Source: Bemisia tabaci (Eukaryota; Arthropoda; Insecta; Hemiptera; Aleyrodidae). From it: a DNA stretch of 64,000 bases. Of the stretch, positions 43,699-54,240 are shown in pieces (the first letter of the stretch is position 1; each line of letters opens with the position of its first letter). The translations under genes and the position numbers were made by a program. Below the pieces are notes generated by a model. That model was not told the DNA's origin, made no database searches, and saw nothing but the letters and a program-made list of their open reading frames with translations. Location of the stretch: positions 50,814,157 through 50,878,156 of the forward strand of contig NC_092797.1 of assembly GCF_918797505.1 (NCBI RefSeq), read 5' to 3'.

Positions 43699-43706
43699 GC
43701 GTACAC

Positions 43707-45957
43707 AGACTACTGTGATAACACTTCAACCTCCCTAGACAGGGTACCTATAGGCTAAAGGAAAGAATACTCTCCCTCTGAAACTTTTGCTCACCAAAAC
43801 GAGAAAAATTCCAAAACAGTTTTGATCAGTATCTATAGTAAATCAATGATAAAAGAGCCATTTTCTGCATTTCAGTTATAGCTGAACTAAAAGCCCTCAG
43901 TTTTCCCTGTCAAAGTTACAACTCCCTAACTTATTGTTTTGACAGTTATAAGAACTTGAAACACAGTGAGACATTGACAGATGATTACATTGCTAAAGTG
44001 TTTCAAGTACATAATATAAAAATGTCGCCATGAGTGGGTGAAGGAAACTTGGTGCCAAAAAACTTGCAGTGGGCCACTACAAAAGGTTTGAGGCAGGATG
44101 AAAAATCCAAGTTTCCTCTTGAAAATCATCCTTTAGGACTATTCATAGGACAGGAAGTTTGCCAATCAACTCCTGAATAAGATATCCACAAGTATTTAAA
44201 AGGAAAGGATTGAATGGAAGTTAGATTATACAAATAGTGTCATTTATGTTTTTCTGTTGAACCAATTTTAACCGTAAATACTCATATCCTTTTTGAAAGT
44301 TGATTTCTAGACTCCCTGTTGTGCAAGCAATACATTTTCCTCATCAATGAATGAAAAGGAAACACTTAGCAATGTTCTTTCACTCATACCTTGTAGAGAT
44401 GCCCATTGACGTATTGGCAATACTGCATAGAGGAGTGTTCGGGGAGCATTTAGGCACACAAAAACCCCTTCAATGCTAAACAAAACCTAAGTTCTGGGCT
44501 TTGAACTGCCCTCAGAAAAAGTTGCCAAGAGGTATATTAAGCAATTTAAGCTGGAGAGTTCAAGAGTTTAAATTGGCAGGAATTTAATGCAAAGGAGAGG
44601 TATCGATAAGAGCCGTTTTTGGCCTCAACCTCGGTGAATTCCCTTAACTCTACGATTTTTGGCTCATTAAAGGTCTATATTTTACAGAATGTAGACACAT
44701 GTACACTATGGCAGCCCGAGAACATAGATATAAAATAGGACAAGAAAAGGCAGGGACAAGGCTGAAAAAACACAATAAAATAAATGTTAACACAATAAAT
44801 GTTTTGTAAATTATTGTGTTTTTTAAGCCTTGTCCCCGCGTCATATTTTACAGAATGTATCATGGTCCTTTCTGCTTACTTTTTTAATCTAATACTGGCT
44901 TGGACTTGGGTCTGAAGGGCGCATCAGGCGAAAAATGCAGATTTGCGGTGAAATACCGAAAAATCCTAAAATCGCCTACATCGGCCGCAAGAGCCAGTAT
45001 TAGACCCGAGGAAACCTAAAATGACTGAATAATGATGCATCAAATAAAATATAGACTTCAAGGAGCAATATGTTGAGGAAATTTAGCTAGGGTGGGCCCA
45101 AAAACAGCCCTTATCGATACCCCATTTTGGACTAAATTTTTAAATAAGTAACTACTATTTCTGGGTCATTTTTTAGGATGAACAAGTATTTTTCAAACGG
45201 AGCGAATAGCAAATAATTTTGTCAATTATTCGCCGATGTAAATAGTAAAACAAATAATTTAAGCTAATTATTCACAACTACGAATGTTAATACGAATATT
45301 TGCTTGCGAATAATGACTTTTCTAAGTGCGAAAATTTGCAAATATTACAAAAATTGACAAATAAGTCAACAACTTGCAGCTAGTTCATTTGTTAGCTTAA
45401 ATCCTTATCAGATTTTATTTGGAATACAAAATCATGTTTTGGATTGTATTGTTTACATTTTCAACCAATAATATGATTTTACGAATTTATTTTATCGATA
45501 ATTAGTCAAATAATTGATTATCAATAATTAATTTCACTTAGATATTATCTCACACCCTCTTTCTGTCTTGGTTATTTAACTTTCAATGAGTGGTATTCAA
45601 GGAGCAACCAAGATAAGCAGGCTCATTGCAATCGAATATTGCAAATATATGCAAATATTTGCACAGCCCTGGTCATTTTAGATACAGCACGTGTGACATT
45701 AGTTTCCCCATGCTGATGAATAATTTTAAGGATGAGCCAAAAATAGTGGTTCCTTATTGCCAAATGAAGTTCATTTGAGCCCTCTTTTGATACAAAAAAT
45801 AAATAAGTCACTGGCAACTCATTCTTTGGGATGCTACTGATGAGCTCAGAGTCAATTTTTCGACCCAGCTTGATGAAAATCAGGCCCCTGAAAAATTAGC
45901 ACACACACGGATGCATTTTTTCTCATTGATGGTCAAAAATATAATATCAAAACTTAC
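43707..45957. other. NDUFA13 3-prime flank, no gene assigned
   Basis: AT-rich. 44130-44340 resembles 48640-48835 (GGAAGTTTGCCAATCAACTC against GGAAAGTTTGGAAATCAACT), an old duplicated sequence. Plus-strand TTTATT strings near 45415 and 45487 could be minus-strand AATAAA polyadenylation signals for NDUFA13; this is weak. Confidence 0.4.
44748..44836. repeat. Small hairpin
   Basis: GGGACAAGGCTGAAAAAACA at about 44754 pairs with TGTTTTTTAAGCCTTGTCCC near 44837, around an AT-rich loop. Probably a tiny MITE or the tip of one. Confidence 0.6.
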
Positions 45958-46165
45958 TCAGTGCTTAATGAACTCGAACACTCTCCAAAACGAGTGGCTT
46001 TTCTCTGCATGAGCGTAGTATTCATAGAGAGGCACATTTAATAGTGTGTCTTTGGGAACAGTTATGTAAAGAGGCTGGTTGTAGTAATGGCCTGTTTTCC
46101 AATTGGGAACGTTCTTCATTAATTCATTTTCTTCATCGCGGTTTTTCCTAAGCTGCTTCAGGAAC
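45958..46165 (-). CDS. NDUFA13: NDUFA13 exon 3
   Basis: Begins after TCTATTTCTAG on the minus strand and completes Ala82 with its first base. Encodes residues 83-150 and the stop. EYYAHAEK is the conserved C-terminal block. Confidence 0.94.
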
Positions 46166-49100
46166 CTAGAAATAGACAAAACATAATTCAGGGTCATTGC
46201 AGTACTCTTTTACAGTATAACACTAAAGAATAAAATCAGCCTCTCCTTAATATTGACGCTCTGAGTCATGGAATAAACGCAATTTGCAACAACTATTCCG
46301 CATGTGTGAACGAGAAGGTGTTGTAAAATTTGTTTCTTCCCAACAAAAAAACCCATGTTACTTTAGAAATTAGAAAATTAAATTCCCTGATATTTCTCAA
46401 ACCAAGTGAGGTCAAATTCTCTAACATTTGACAATATGCCAGATGGTTAAAAATCGCCATTTTCAACTCCCAACATACCGCAATTGTTGCTCGAAACGTG
46501 AAATACATCCTGGAAAGCAAATAAAGGAAATTTAACAATTTTCTCTGACACTTTCGTCATTTTCCCTGATACTTCCCAGTTTTTGTTTATCCTATGCCTG
46601 AGCATACAAATATTTCTTCATCATTTTCAACTGCAATACCAAAAAAAGAAGAAATTTTCTGTTTGAAGGTACCTACTAAATTGCACAGTCTCAAAATTTG
46701 TCAAATAGTCTATACATATAATAGTGAAGACATGTACACATCCTCACCATAAGCTATTGGATTGAAGCCAATAAACTTGGTAAAATTACATCTTTGAAGA
46801 AAAACTGCCCAACTTTTCAGAATTAAAATTGAAACTGATATGGAAAAATAATGTAAAACCGAAAATTCTGATAAACTCTATCTTTTTTCAGGGATTTTAG
46901 CTTTTTTAAGAAGTTTTACAAAGAGGACAAATTGCATACTAGCATCACAAAAAGTTGAAAGGTTACTGTAACTGATGCGGTAGTACTTTTCCTGCCAATC
47001 ACACAGAATCAAACATGAGGTATCCACATAAGGTGATTAAGGAAACAGCACACAGGGTGGCTGCCAAAATTTCATTTTATCATTCCCTTTTCTTTACGAT
47101 AACATAAGGGCAATTAATTAATGTGTCAAAAAGTACCCGTGAAGCATTGTTGAGCAACAACCTTCAGAAAATCTTTCCAGTAAGATGGATTTAACTGAGT
47201 TTTACTAAATTTGAGGTCTCAGAACCTACTTTAAAGTGAAAACCATGACTTACTGATCTTTAGAATCTATGATCATTCGTTCTCTGTGATCTTCAATTCA
47301 AAAAATGATGTAAATAATATTTTTTCGACATAACGTATACCGGATAATTTTTATCTTCTTCCAACAAATGTAAAGATTCCAAAAAATTTCTTGATATAAT
47401 TCTAACGGTTACACTTTATTGGTTTCTTAAATATTTCCTTTTAAATTATTCTCTTTTATATTCATAAAAAAATTCCAGAAAAGATTAATTACTCTTTCTA
47501 ATTTTTAGAAAAAAAATTTTCTAGGGTAAAATAAATTGGGCTGCCCTAGAACCACATACTTTTGGGAGAAGTCATCCCAAAGTTGGGACCTATGTCTTCA
47601 AGTGTTGGGTTCTATTGTCTCAACTACGGAGGTACAGAGGTAAATGGGTGCTGATATCCCTAGTAGGGACTTTGAGACCCAACCTTTCGGAGGATTTTCC
47701 TAACCAGTATGTGGTTCCAGCATAGCCCAACTTTGGAACTATGCTGCCTAACTGTTTTCTCTGTGCAGGAGCAAAGTTTTTTAAAAAAAACATGGATTTA
47801 CAAAATGCATCGAGACAGAAAGAAAATCAGAATTGTTGAAAGAATTGACAGACTTAATATTACTAACTATACTTTGATCAAAGTAACATTTAATAATCAC
47901 TAACTGATGTCAATTTTTTTTATATCACCCTTGGACTATTGAATTCAACCACCTCATGAATTATTTATAAATACGCATAAGTAAATAATTATGCAAATGA
48001 ACACTTAACATCACTTCTGCAAAAATGACACGAACCTATCTATAGTCATCAGTAATGCAACCAGCTGGCTTGTCGCGGATCCGATTTTTACGTGGAACTC
48101 GGTTCAACAAAAAATTCCCTGACTGTTGACAAAATTCCCTGATTTTTCCCAGGTTTCCCCCTCGCTAGCCACCCTGAGCATAAAAACTGTTACCAAAATA
48201 TATGACGAGTTTGACTAGTAATATTTAGAAGGTTGATTGAGAGAATAGGGTTAGACTCATAAGAAAATGAAATTAATTCATAAATTAATATAAAAATAAT
48301 TAATTAATTATTAATTGATTAACTTCTTCAATTGCAGCATTTCAGAAAAATAGAAGAAATGAAAGACTGTGTGTTGAATATAACAGTACTTAGTTACTTG
48401 GACATTACATGCTCTACCCTGATTTTCTATGTTTTCTTTGCCCAAGTTTGTGATGTGAAGCTTCAATTTTTACTGATTAATTCATAAAGGTAACACAAAA
48501 GTCATAGGGACAACTAAAGTGTTGCAATAAATTCTGATCGATCCAACGACTTGTAATTAGTTGAAGATAGACCATTAGACATGGTCTAAAAAGGAACAAA
48601 AGTCCCATGTATTTCTTCAAAGTCCTCCATGGAAAACCACCCTCACGATGGAAAGTTTGGAAATCAACTTCTGAACAAGATACTGATAAGTTTTTTGAAG
48701 ACAGATCAAACGGCAGTCAGATTGTACAAATACAAAAGATTTTATTTATTTTCTTTTTTTCCATTCAACCAATATCAAACAGTCATTTCTTGTTTAGGAG
48801 TCTATTTCCAGACTTTCTGCTGTGAGATTCGTTATCCTTGAGTATTTTGAAGAGGTATCATATTATGTACTCCTTTAGATGATATTTTGTCTAGAGAAGC
48901 CCATTAAGCTCAAAACTCATTAGGGGAAAGAGGAGGCAAAAGTTACAACTACCTTGATCGTCATGGTTGACATTGAGAAAAGAAGGAAAATGAATTGACA
49001 GAAATGAATTCAACTCAGGGATTGGGAGTTGAGTAAGCGGGCGAACTCAATGCAAGATCGATCTCTCGCCACCAAGTCTGGCTGGGCACCCTTTAGTCCG

Positions 49101-51375
49101 AGTCCACCCTTCGTAGGAGGCTGACTCAGGTCTCTCTCCATTGAGTTTACCCTCTAAACGAGACCGTAGGCAGACTCCCCGCAGCTACAGACTCTCTGGA
49201 GAGAGTCTGGGTCTGGTCTCAACGACAACGCAGACTCTCCAGGGAAGGACCGTTTGGCCGGTTGATTCGGCTGCGCGCTCACCGGAACTTCTCGGAAGTG
49301 GACCCGATCGGGGGTGTTGCGGGAGTGGCACGGGTCACAAGCAGGCCAAACAATGATATACATTCATGTGGTTTACAGCAAGGATGATTTCTGGAAAGAA
49401 GGAAATCAGGATTTCCTGGCCGCAGTGGAGGCACACTGCAAGCGTATTTACCCCTGTCTGCGTACAGGCACCTTTGAGCTTGAGTCTCTTCATCTGTTGA
49501 CAGAGGATCTTGATCTCGTGGTTTAATACTATGCGTCAGTTGACGCCTGGTTTCAGGCTGGTGGTCCGAGACTGACAAAAATCATCATCGCAGGCCAGCA
49601 CCTTGAACTCAAGTCTACCTGTAACCCAACTGCAGATCTCACTCTCTGATACTGAGCTAAAGCCTGAGTCTCTACAGACTCAACTCGCAAGACCGTTAAA
49701 ATCTCTGATTCAACTTACGCTCTATCACGTTCAGCAAGCAGCATTGGCTCTAATGCAATCAGGACACTGCGTTGTTCAACCTCTTCCATCATCACTTCTA
49801 CGTAGCCCTTGTGGTAAAGTTCTCGACTCACTCCCCAAATGGCAATAGTTCCAAGGATCGCAAGCCATGCTGAAAATAATTAATATTTGCTGATTAAAAT
49901 TATTTTCGAAAGAAAACGGTAACTTTAAAAAATGCCATAGTACACAACAATCCTAAGCAAGAGCTAACTTTTGCTCATACACTGCTTTTACTCATGTTTA
50001 CAGAGGATAGATGGCCAAAATGAGAAACCTTGTATTTCCGTTTGCAACATTGCAAATTTCCTACCATGCTTCATTTTTTCTTTAGAAAACTAGTCAACAA
50101 AATTTCTAGAAAACATCTTTGAATTCTCATCTCTGTTATCCGAGTGTTTGGTGAAAATTTTAAGCTATGAAGCTGGCTCGTTTCTTATCAAGAAAATAGC
50201 ATAGGAGTGGAAATTTTGAAACACTGCAATGGGAATACATGGTTCCTCAATGTGGCCATCGATATATGACAGCAACAATTTCAAAATGATTTTTTAAGCA
50301 TAAACCCTTAAACCATCAATAAGAATTTCAAGTCCGTATTAATGTGGACTTACTGTGATAAATTTAGCTAATCAAACCAGGGGGGTGTGCTTGGTCCAAA
50401 GGGATTGAATTTTGCAAATGCACTCTCTGACAAAACAAAAGTGACCATCAATGGGCAAAGTACATGAAATGCCACTGACTACAAAATATTTCACAGCCCA
50501 GAAGCGTATTTTCATTGATTGATGATCAGTTGAGCCAAAATGACGCGGTCCATTGGTGGCGGATCATACTCGGGTTTGTGATAAAAATTTGAGATAGGGC
50601 TTTCGAATTTGATGCTGGTCGGATGCCATCATCTACATCAGGTCATTTCTTAATCCTACTTTTTGTAGGATTCACTTTTGGCTCCAATGTTTGCAAGAAT
50701 TCCATGTTCTATCTATCTGGTGAGTCCCGATTAGATTCCGAAGAAGTATGATCGCGTCAAAGCAAACTACGAAAAGCACATGATGCACCCATTTTGGTTC
50801 GACCGATCATCAAGGAAAATACGTTTCGAGACACTGGGTACTAGTAATCAAGACCAATCCACACAGGTCAGTCATTCCCGAGGACGAGTTTTGGTACTCT
50901 ACTGCGCAGTGACGTAGTATTGAGTGCCTGCAATGTATTTCTTATGGGAGCACTCAATGCTACGTCACAATGGGTGCTGCGAGTTAGGGCTGGGCGGGGG
51001 AGTGGATTTTAAAAAAGCTGCGCAATGACTGATCTGTGTGGATTGGTCTTGCTAGTAATAAATTTTCATCTATCAATTGCATTCAAGACATAACCTCAAC
51101 AAGTAGAGTTTTCAGGTTGAGTTGATGCGTCACAGGGTTCAGTGAGTACAATGCTGTGATAATAAAATCAATTATCTGAAATGGGTGAGCAGATGGTTGG
51201 GGCAGCAGTATAGGATCTATATAAAGCGAGTAGAGGAACATGGAAGAGCAGAGAAAAGTCGCAAAGCGCTTTTGAACTCACGGTTGAAAATCTGCTTCGC
51301 TGGGACTCTTTTAAAGTTAATGGATGGATAGCCACCAACAGGCGGCAAATCTTGCTTCTTAACTACAGAGGACAT
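45958..51375 (-). CDS. NDUFA13: NDUFA13 (GRIM-19), mitochondrial complex I accessory subunit (three exons)
   Basis: Accessory subunit of NADH:ubiquinone oxidoreductase in the inner mitochondrial membrane, needed for complex I assembly; mammalian GRIM-19 also has cell-death roles. Minus-strand exons 51375-51282, 49869-49719 and 46165-45958 join in frame (453 nt, 150 residues plus stop), close to the 144-154 residues usual for the family. The N-terminus (VKKQDLPPVGGYPSI) carries the family PPxGGY signature. One membrane helix follows at about residues 33-45 (LAILGTIAIWGV), then a long charged helix ending LLAERDRAFLKQLRKNRDEE. The C-terminal part contains LMKNVPNWKTG and PLYITVPKDTL; the last few residues (FWRVFEFIKH) differ from the usual ending. 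Donors and acceptors are GT-AG and phases agree at both junctions. The introns are 1.4 and 3.6 kb. Confidence 0.95.
46330..46600. repeat. Degenerate AAATTCCCTGA repeat
   Basis: Contains TTAAATTCCCTGATATTTC and ATTTTCCCTGATACTTCC, words shared with the element at 56972-57225. Ends not resolved. Lies in NDUFA13 intron 2. Confidence 0.4.
47053..48176. mobile_element. Possible hAT-like element with CAGGGTGGCT ends
   Basis: CAGGGTGGCTGCCAAAATTTC at 47053 and CTAGCCACCCTG ending at 48176 are inverted. AAATTCCCTGA words lie inside the right end. No target duplication is seen, and part of the interior is the palindrome at 47536-47730. Confidence 0.4.
47536..47730. mobile_element. Palindromic MITE, 195 bp
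   Basis: TTGGGCTGCCCTAGAACCAC at the left and GTGGTTCCAGCATAGCCCAA at the right, with mirrored CCCAAAGTTGGG and CCCAACCTTTCGG words inside. Confidence 0.7.
49020..49600. other. GC-richer block in NDUFA13 intron 2
   Basis: CpG- and GC-richer than its surroundings, with a GACTCTCTGGAGAGAGTC palindrome near 49191. A 70-codon plus-strand frame (49314-49526) has no known domain. Possibly an unrecognised repeat. Confidence 0.3.
49719..49869 (-). CDS. NDUFA13: NDUFA13 exon 2: membrane helix and charged helix
   Basis: Begins after CATTTTCAG on the minus strand and ends at GATAGAGC|GTAAGT. Completes Pro32, encodes residues 33-81 and gives two bases of Ala82. The hydrophobic LAILGTIAIWGV segment is the single membrane span of the family. 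Confidence 0.94.
50010..50290. repeat. Diverged CCACGTATCTC-family copy in NDUFA13 intron 1
   Basis: AATGAGAAACCTTGTATTTCC near 50018, GTTTGCAACATTGCAAATTT and a TACATGGTTCCTCAATGTGG end near 50236 follow the same order as 21846-22026 and 5885-6200. Confidence 0.5.
50849..51051. mobile_element. 203-bp hAT-type MITE with perfect 8-bp duplication, copy 1
   Basis: Tips CAAGACCAATCCACACAGG and its complement. CTAGTAAT flanks both sides (50841-50848 and 51052-51059). A second copy of exactly the same length is at 61742-61944 in the opposite orientation. Confidence 0.92.
51282..51375 (-). CDS. NDUFA13: NDUFA13 exon 1 with start codon
   Basis: ATG at 51375-51373. Encodes residues 1-31 and one base of Pro32, ending TTCAACC|GTGAGT. 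The start is fixed by its distance from the conserved DLPPVGGYP block, which lies near the N-terminus throughout the family. Confidence 0.94.
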
Positions 51376-52040
51376 TATGCAATTTAAATTGCGAGAATAT
51401 TATATACACTTCCTCACAAAATGATCATTTTAAAACTTAAAAACACCGAATAAAATGGGTAAGACAAAGTACACTCAGTCGAATGACCTCACCGACCTAA
51501 CCAAAAAGTAGAGAACCTAGCAATAAAAACAAATGATCAATAATAAAAACAACAAGTCGGTCATTTTGAGTTCACGAATGACGTTTCCAATGCTCATGCT
51601 GGGCATTGGATGTTCTCCAAGTAAAGTGTAAAGTCTCCGAATACGAACTTCAAATTAATTTTTTTGAATTATAAGGGTGCGAAAAATGAATGATCATTTA
51701 GGTATTCCTTTGTAACCACCACATTCCTTTTCTTTAATTACTTTCCCAGTTTAATTTTTTTTTGTTGCCATCTTGAAGTTTTGTGACGTCAGGCGGGTAC
51801 CGGGCTGCCGACTCGTATCCGATTGCGCATAGAACAATACACACGGACTTGTATCTACACAGTTGATGTCCAATGTTCTCGGAACAGGTAGTATTCTGAA
51901 AGATCCGGAACCTTCATAAACCAGCGGAATTTGTTCCGGGATCAATGTTTACCGTTAATTAATTAAATTAATTATTTAATCCATTTTGGAAACAAATCAT
52001 CCATTTTTTTATGAGAAAAAGAAAATCAAATCGTCCGTTT
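51376..52040. promoter_or_regulatory. NDUFA13 5-prime flank
   Basis: Upstream of the NDUFA13 start. It must hold the promoter of this housekeeping gene, but I see no clear TATA box or other motif that fixes the transcription start. Confidence 0.3.
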
Positions 52041-52044
52041 TGAC

Positions 52045-53090
52045 GGATTATATTTATTGAGGATGGATATCGAGGACCATCCTCCGAAAATTTCGAGAAA
52101 ATCCAAAGGGGAAATTTCATGCAATGTTGTTGAATTGCTCCATCATCCATAATTCGCGAGTCGCGTATATTCAGGGCAGGCTCTCAGGTTTTCAAGTTTT
52201 CATTCGTGCATCCCCTTTCACGCATAAGATATTGAGTATGCACACCCAGAATCATCCTTGGAAAATTTCGATAAAATCCATGGGGGAAACCTCAAACAAT
52301 GTTGCCGCATCCATCGTCAATATACGACGAGACAAGTCGCGTAAATTCGGAGCAGGCTCTGTCGTTTCATCAATTTCATTTGTTTATCCTATTTGACAGG
52401 ATTATATTTATGGAGAACAATACAAAGGAATAGAAGCCACAAAACTCAAAAAAAAAAAAAAAAAAAAAATTATGGTGGATAGACATCGAAGACCATCCTC
52501 TGAAAATTTCGAGAAAATCCAAAGGGGAAATGTCATGCAATGTTGCTGAATCGCTCCATCATCCATAATTCGCGAGTCGCGTAAATTCAGGGCAGGCTCT
52601 GAGGTTTACAATATTTCATTTTTTCATCCCCTTTGACACATAAGATATTGAGTATGCACACCGAGAATCATCCTTCGAAAATTCCGAGAATATCCAAGGA
52701 GGAAATCTCTAGGAATGTTGTCGCATTGCTGCATCATCCATAATTCGCGAGACGCATAAATTCGGAGCAGGACTGTCGTTTCATTAATTGCATTTGTTCA
52801 TTCAATTTGAAAGATTTTATATTGAGTATGGACAACCAGAATCATCATCAGAAAATTCCGAGAATATCCAAAGGGGAAATCTCTAGGAATGTTGTCGCAT
52901 TGCTGCATCATCCATAATTCGCGAGACGCGTAAATTCGGAGCAGGACTGTCGTTCCATTAATTGCATTTGTTCATCCAATTTGAAAGATTTTATATTGAA
53001 TATGGACACCCAGAATCATCATCAGAAAATTTCGAGAAAAACAAAGGGGGTATCACGAGCAATGTTGCCGTTTCCATTATGATGCATGAT
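52045..53090. repeat. Tandem array, about 174-bp unit, six copies
   Basis: The marker AAAATTTCGAGAAAATCCAA or close variants occurs near 52086, 52263, 52503, 52677, 52851 and 53025. Four of five spacings are 174-177 bp. The 240-bp spacing contains extra DNA (about 52397-52480) with an A run of about 23, possibly a small retroposed insert. Each unit also has CATCCATAATTCGCGAG and AAATTCGGAGCAGG words. Confidence 0.85.
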
Positions 53091-53960
53091 GATTCTTGAA
53101 TTGGCCGCCAAGAATTTTTTTTATCTTTATTTCAGCTAAATTTTTCTTGATACATGAATGAAAATATTGAATTAAGCATATATATAGTTTGTAGTAACCA
53201 GATTATGATCAGAATTCTTGATTCAAGAGAAAATACTTCTTGGCGGCAAATTTGAGATTTTTTTTTTTCTTCCAGTGATTATTTACTGGGACGTAGCCCC
53301 TTAGTGATTCAAAATCTACGAAACTTCATCTCTCTTGTGTGAAGAGGTTAAGATTTTAGTAATCTATTTTAAATACTGCAAAACGTTCATGGTTTAAAAT
53401 TAATGAGTTTCTCACTCATGGTCACTCTTATTTTTCAACCAATGTTCGTCGTTGTTGAAAATTGAATGTCTCTTTTTACAACGTTGATGATTTCTTGTCA
53501 CATTGCCTGTATTACTTACGATAAGCTATGGAACATTATTTCTTGACATTTTTGCTGGTTATCCTGCATCATGTGCAGAATATTTGGTAAAATTGTGAAT
53601 AATTCACTGATTTTCATTGTAAGGAAAAAATTTAAATGAAAATGAAACATCATCAGCTCTTCTTGAAACATTCCAAATAAGGAAAGTGTTTTGAGACTTT
53701 CGCCATAAAGCCATCTCAAGACAATCAGATTCAGAAAATAGGGAGAAATAAAAAATGTGTGGCCTTCAGGAACAAAATGCGACTATTATTAGTCAATAAA
53801 TGACTGGAAGAAATTTAAAACACACATGAAAAAATATTTCACTCACTAATATTAGTCATGAGAAAAAATGGTGTATGGAAAAAGAGATGTTGATAAACAG
53901 ACATAAGGTAGTAGAAAAAAGAAAATTGATTTAAGTTCTTGAAAACAAAACAAAAATTCA
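53091..53960. other. AT-rich DNA, nothing firmly assigned
   Basis: GGCCGCCAAGAA near 53104 and TTCTTGGCGGC near 53238 are inverted and may mark a small old element. Confidence 0.4.
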
Positions 53961-53969
53961 GTAATTCCC

Positions 53970-54240
53970 TGTTGACTTGCTAACGTAATGATATTTCAAG
54001 GGGATACAAGTACAAAATATGGGTTGAACATGCTAAAGAAAGGCTCAGGTGAAATTTGCCATATTTGCACTGTTAGTCTAAGAACGAGCTTGTTTACATG
54101 AGCGCATGAAATTTATTCAAGTTTCCGAAAATAAGAATAAAAATCAGCATTACTCTGTTGACTCACTAACGTAATGATATTTCAAGGGGATACAAGTACA
54201 AAATAAGGGTTGAACATGCTAAAGAACGGCTCAGGTGAAA
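53970..54240. repeat. Tandem duplication split by the second foldback
   Basis: A unit of about 190 bp with AACGTAATGATATTTCAAGG and ACATGCTAAAGAAAGGCTC occurs complete at about 53970-54155. A second copy starts at about 54160, is cut at 54240 by the foldback element and resumes at 56540. Confidence 0.85.

Noticed and set aside
49314..49526. 70-codon frame in an NDUFA13 intron
   Set aside because: It is on the strand opposite the gene, with no splice signals or domain.
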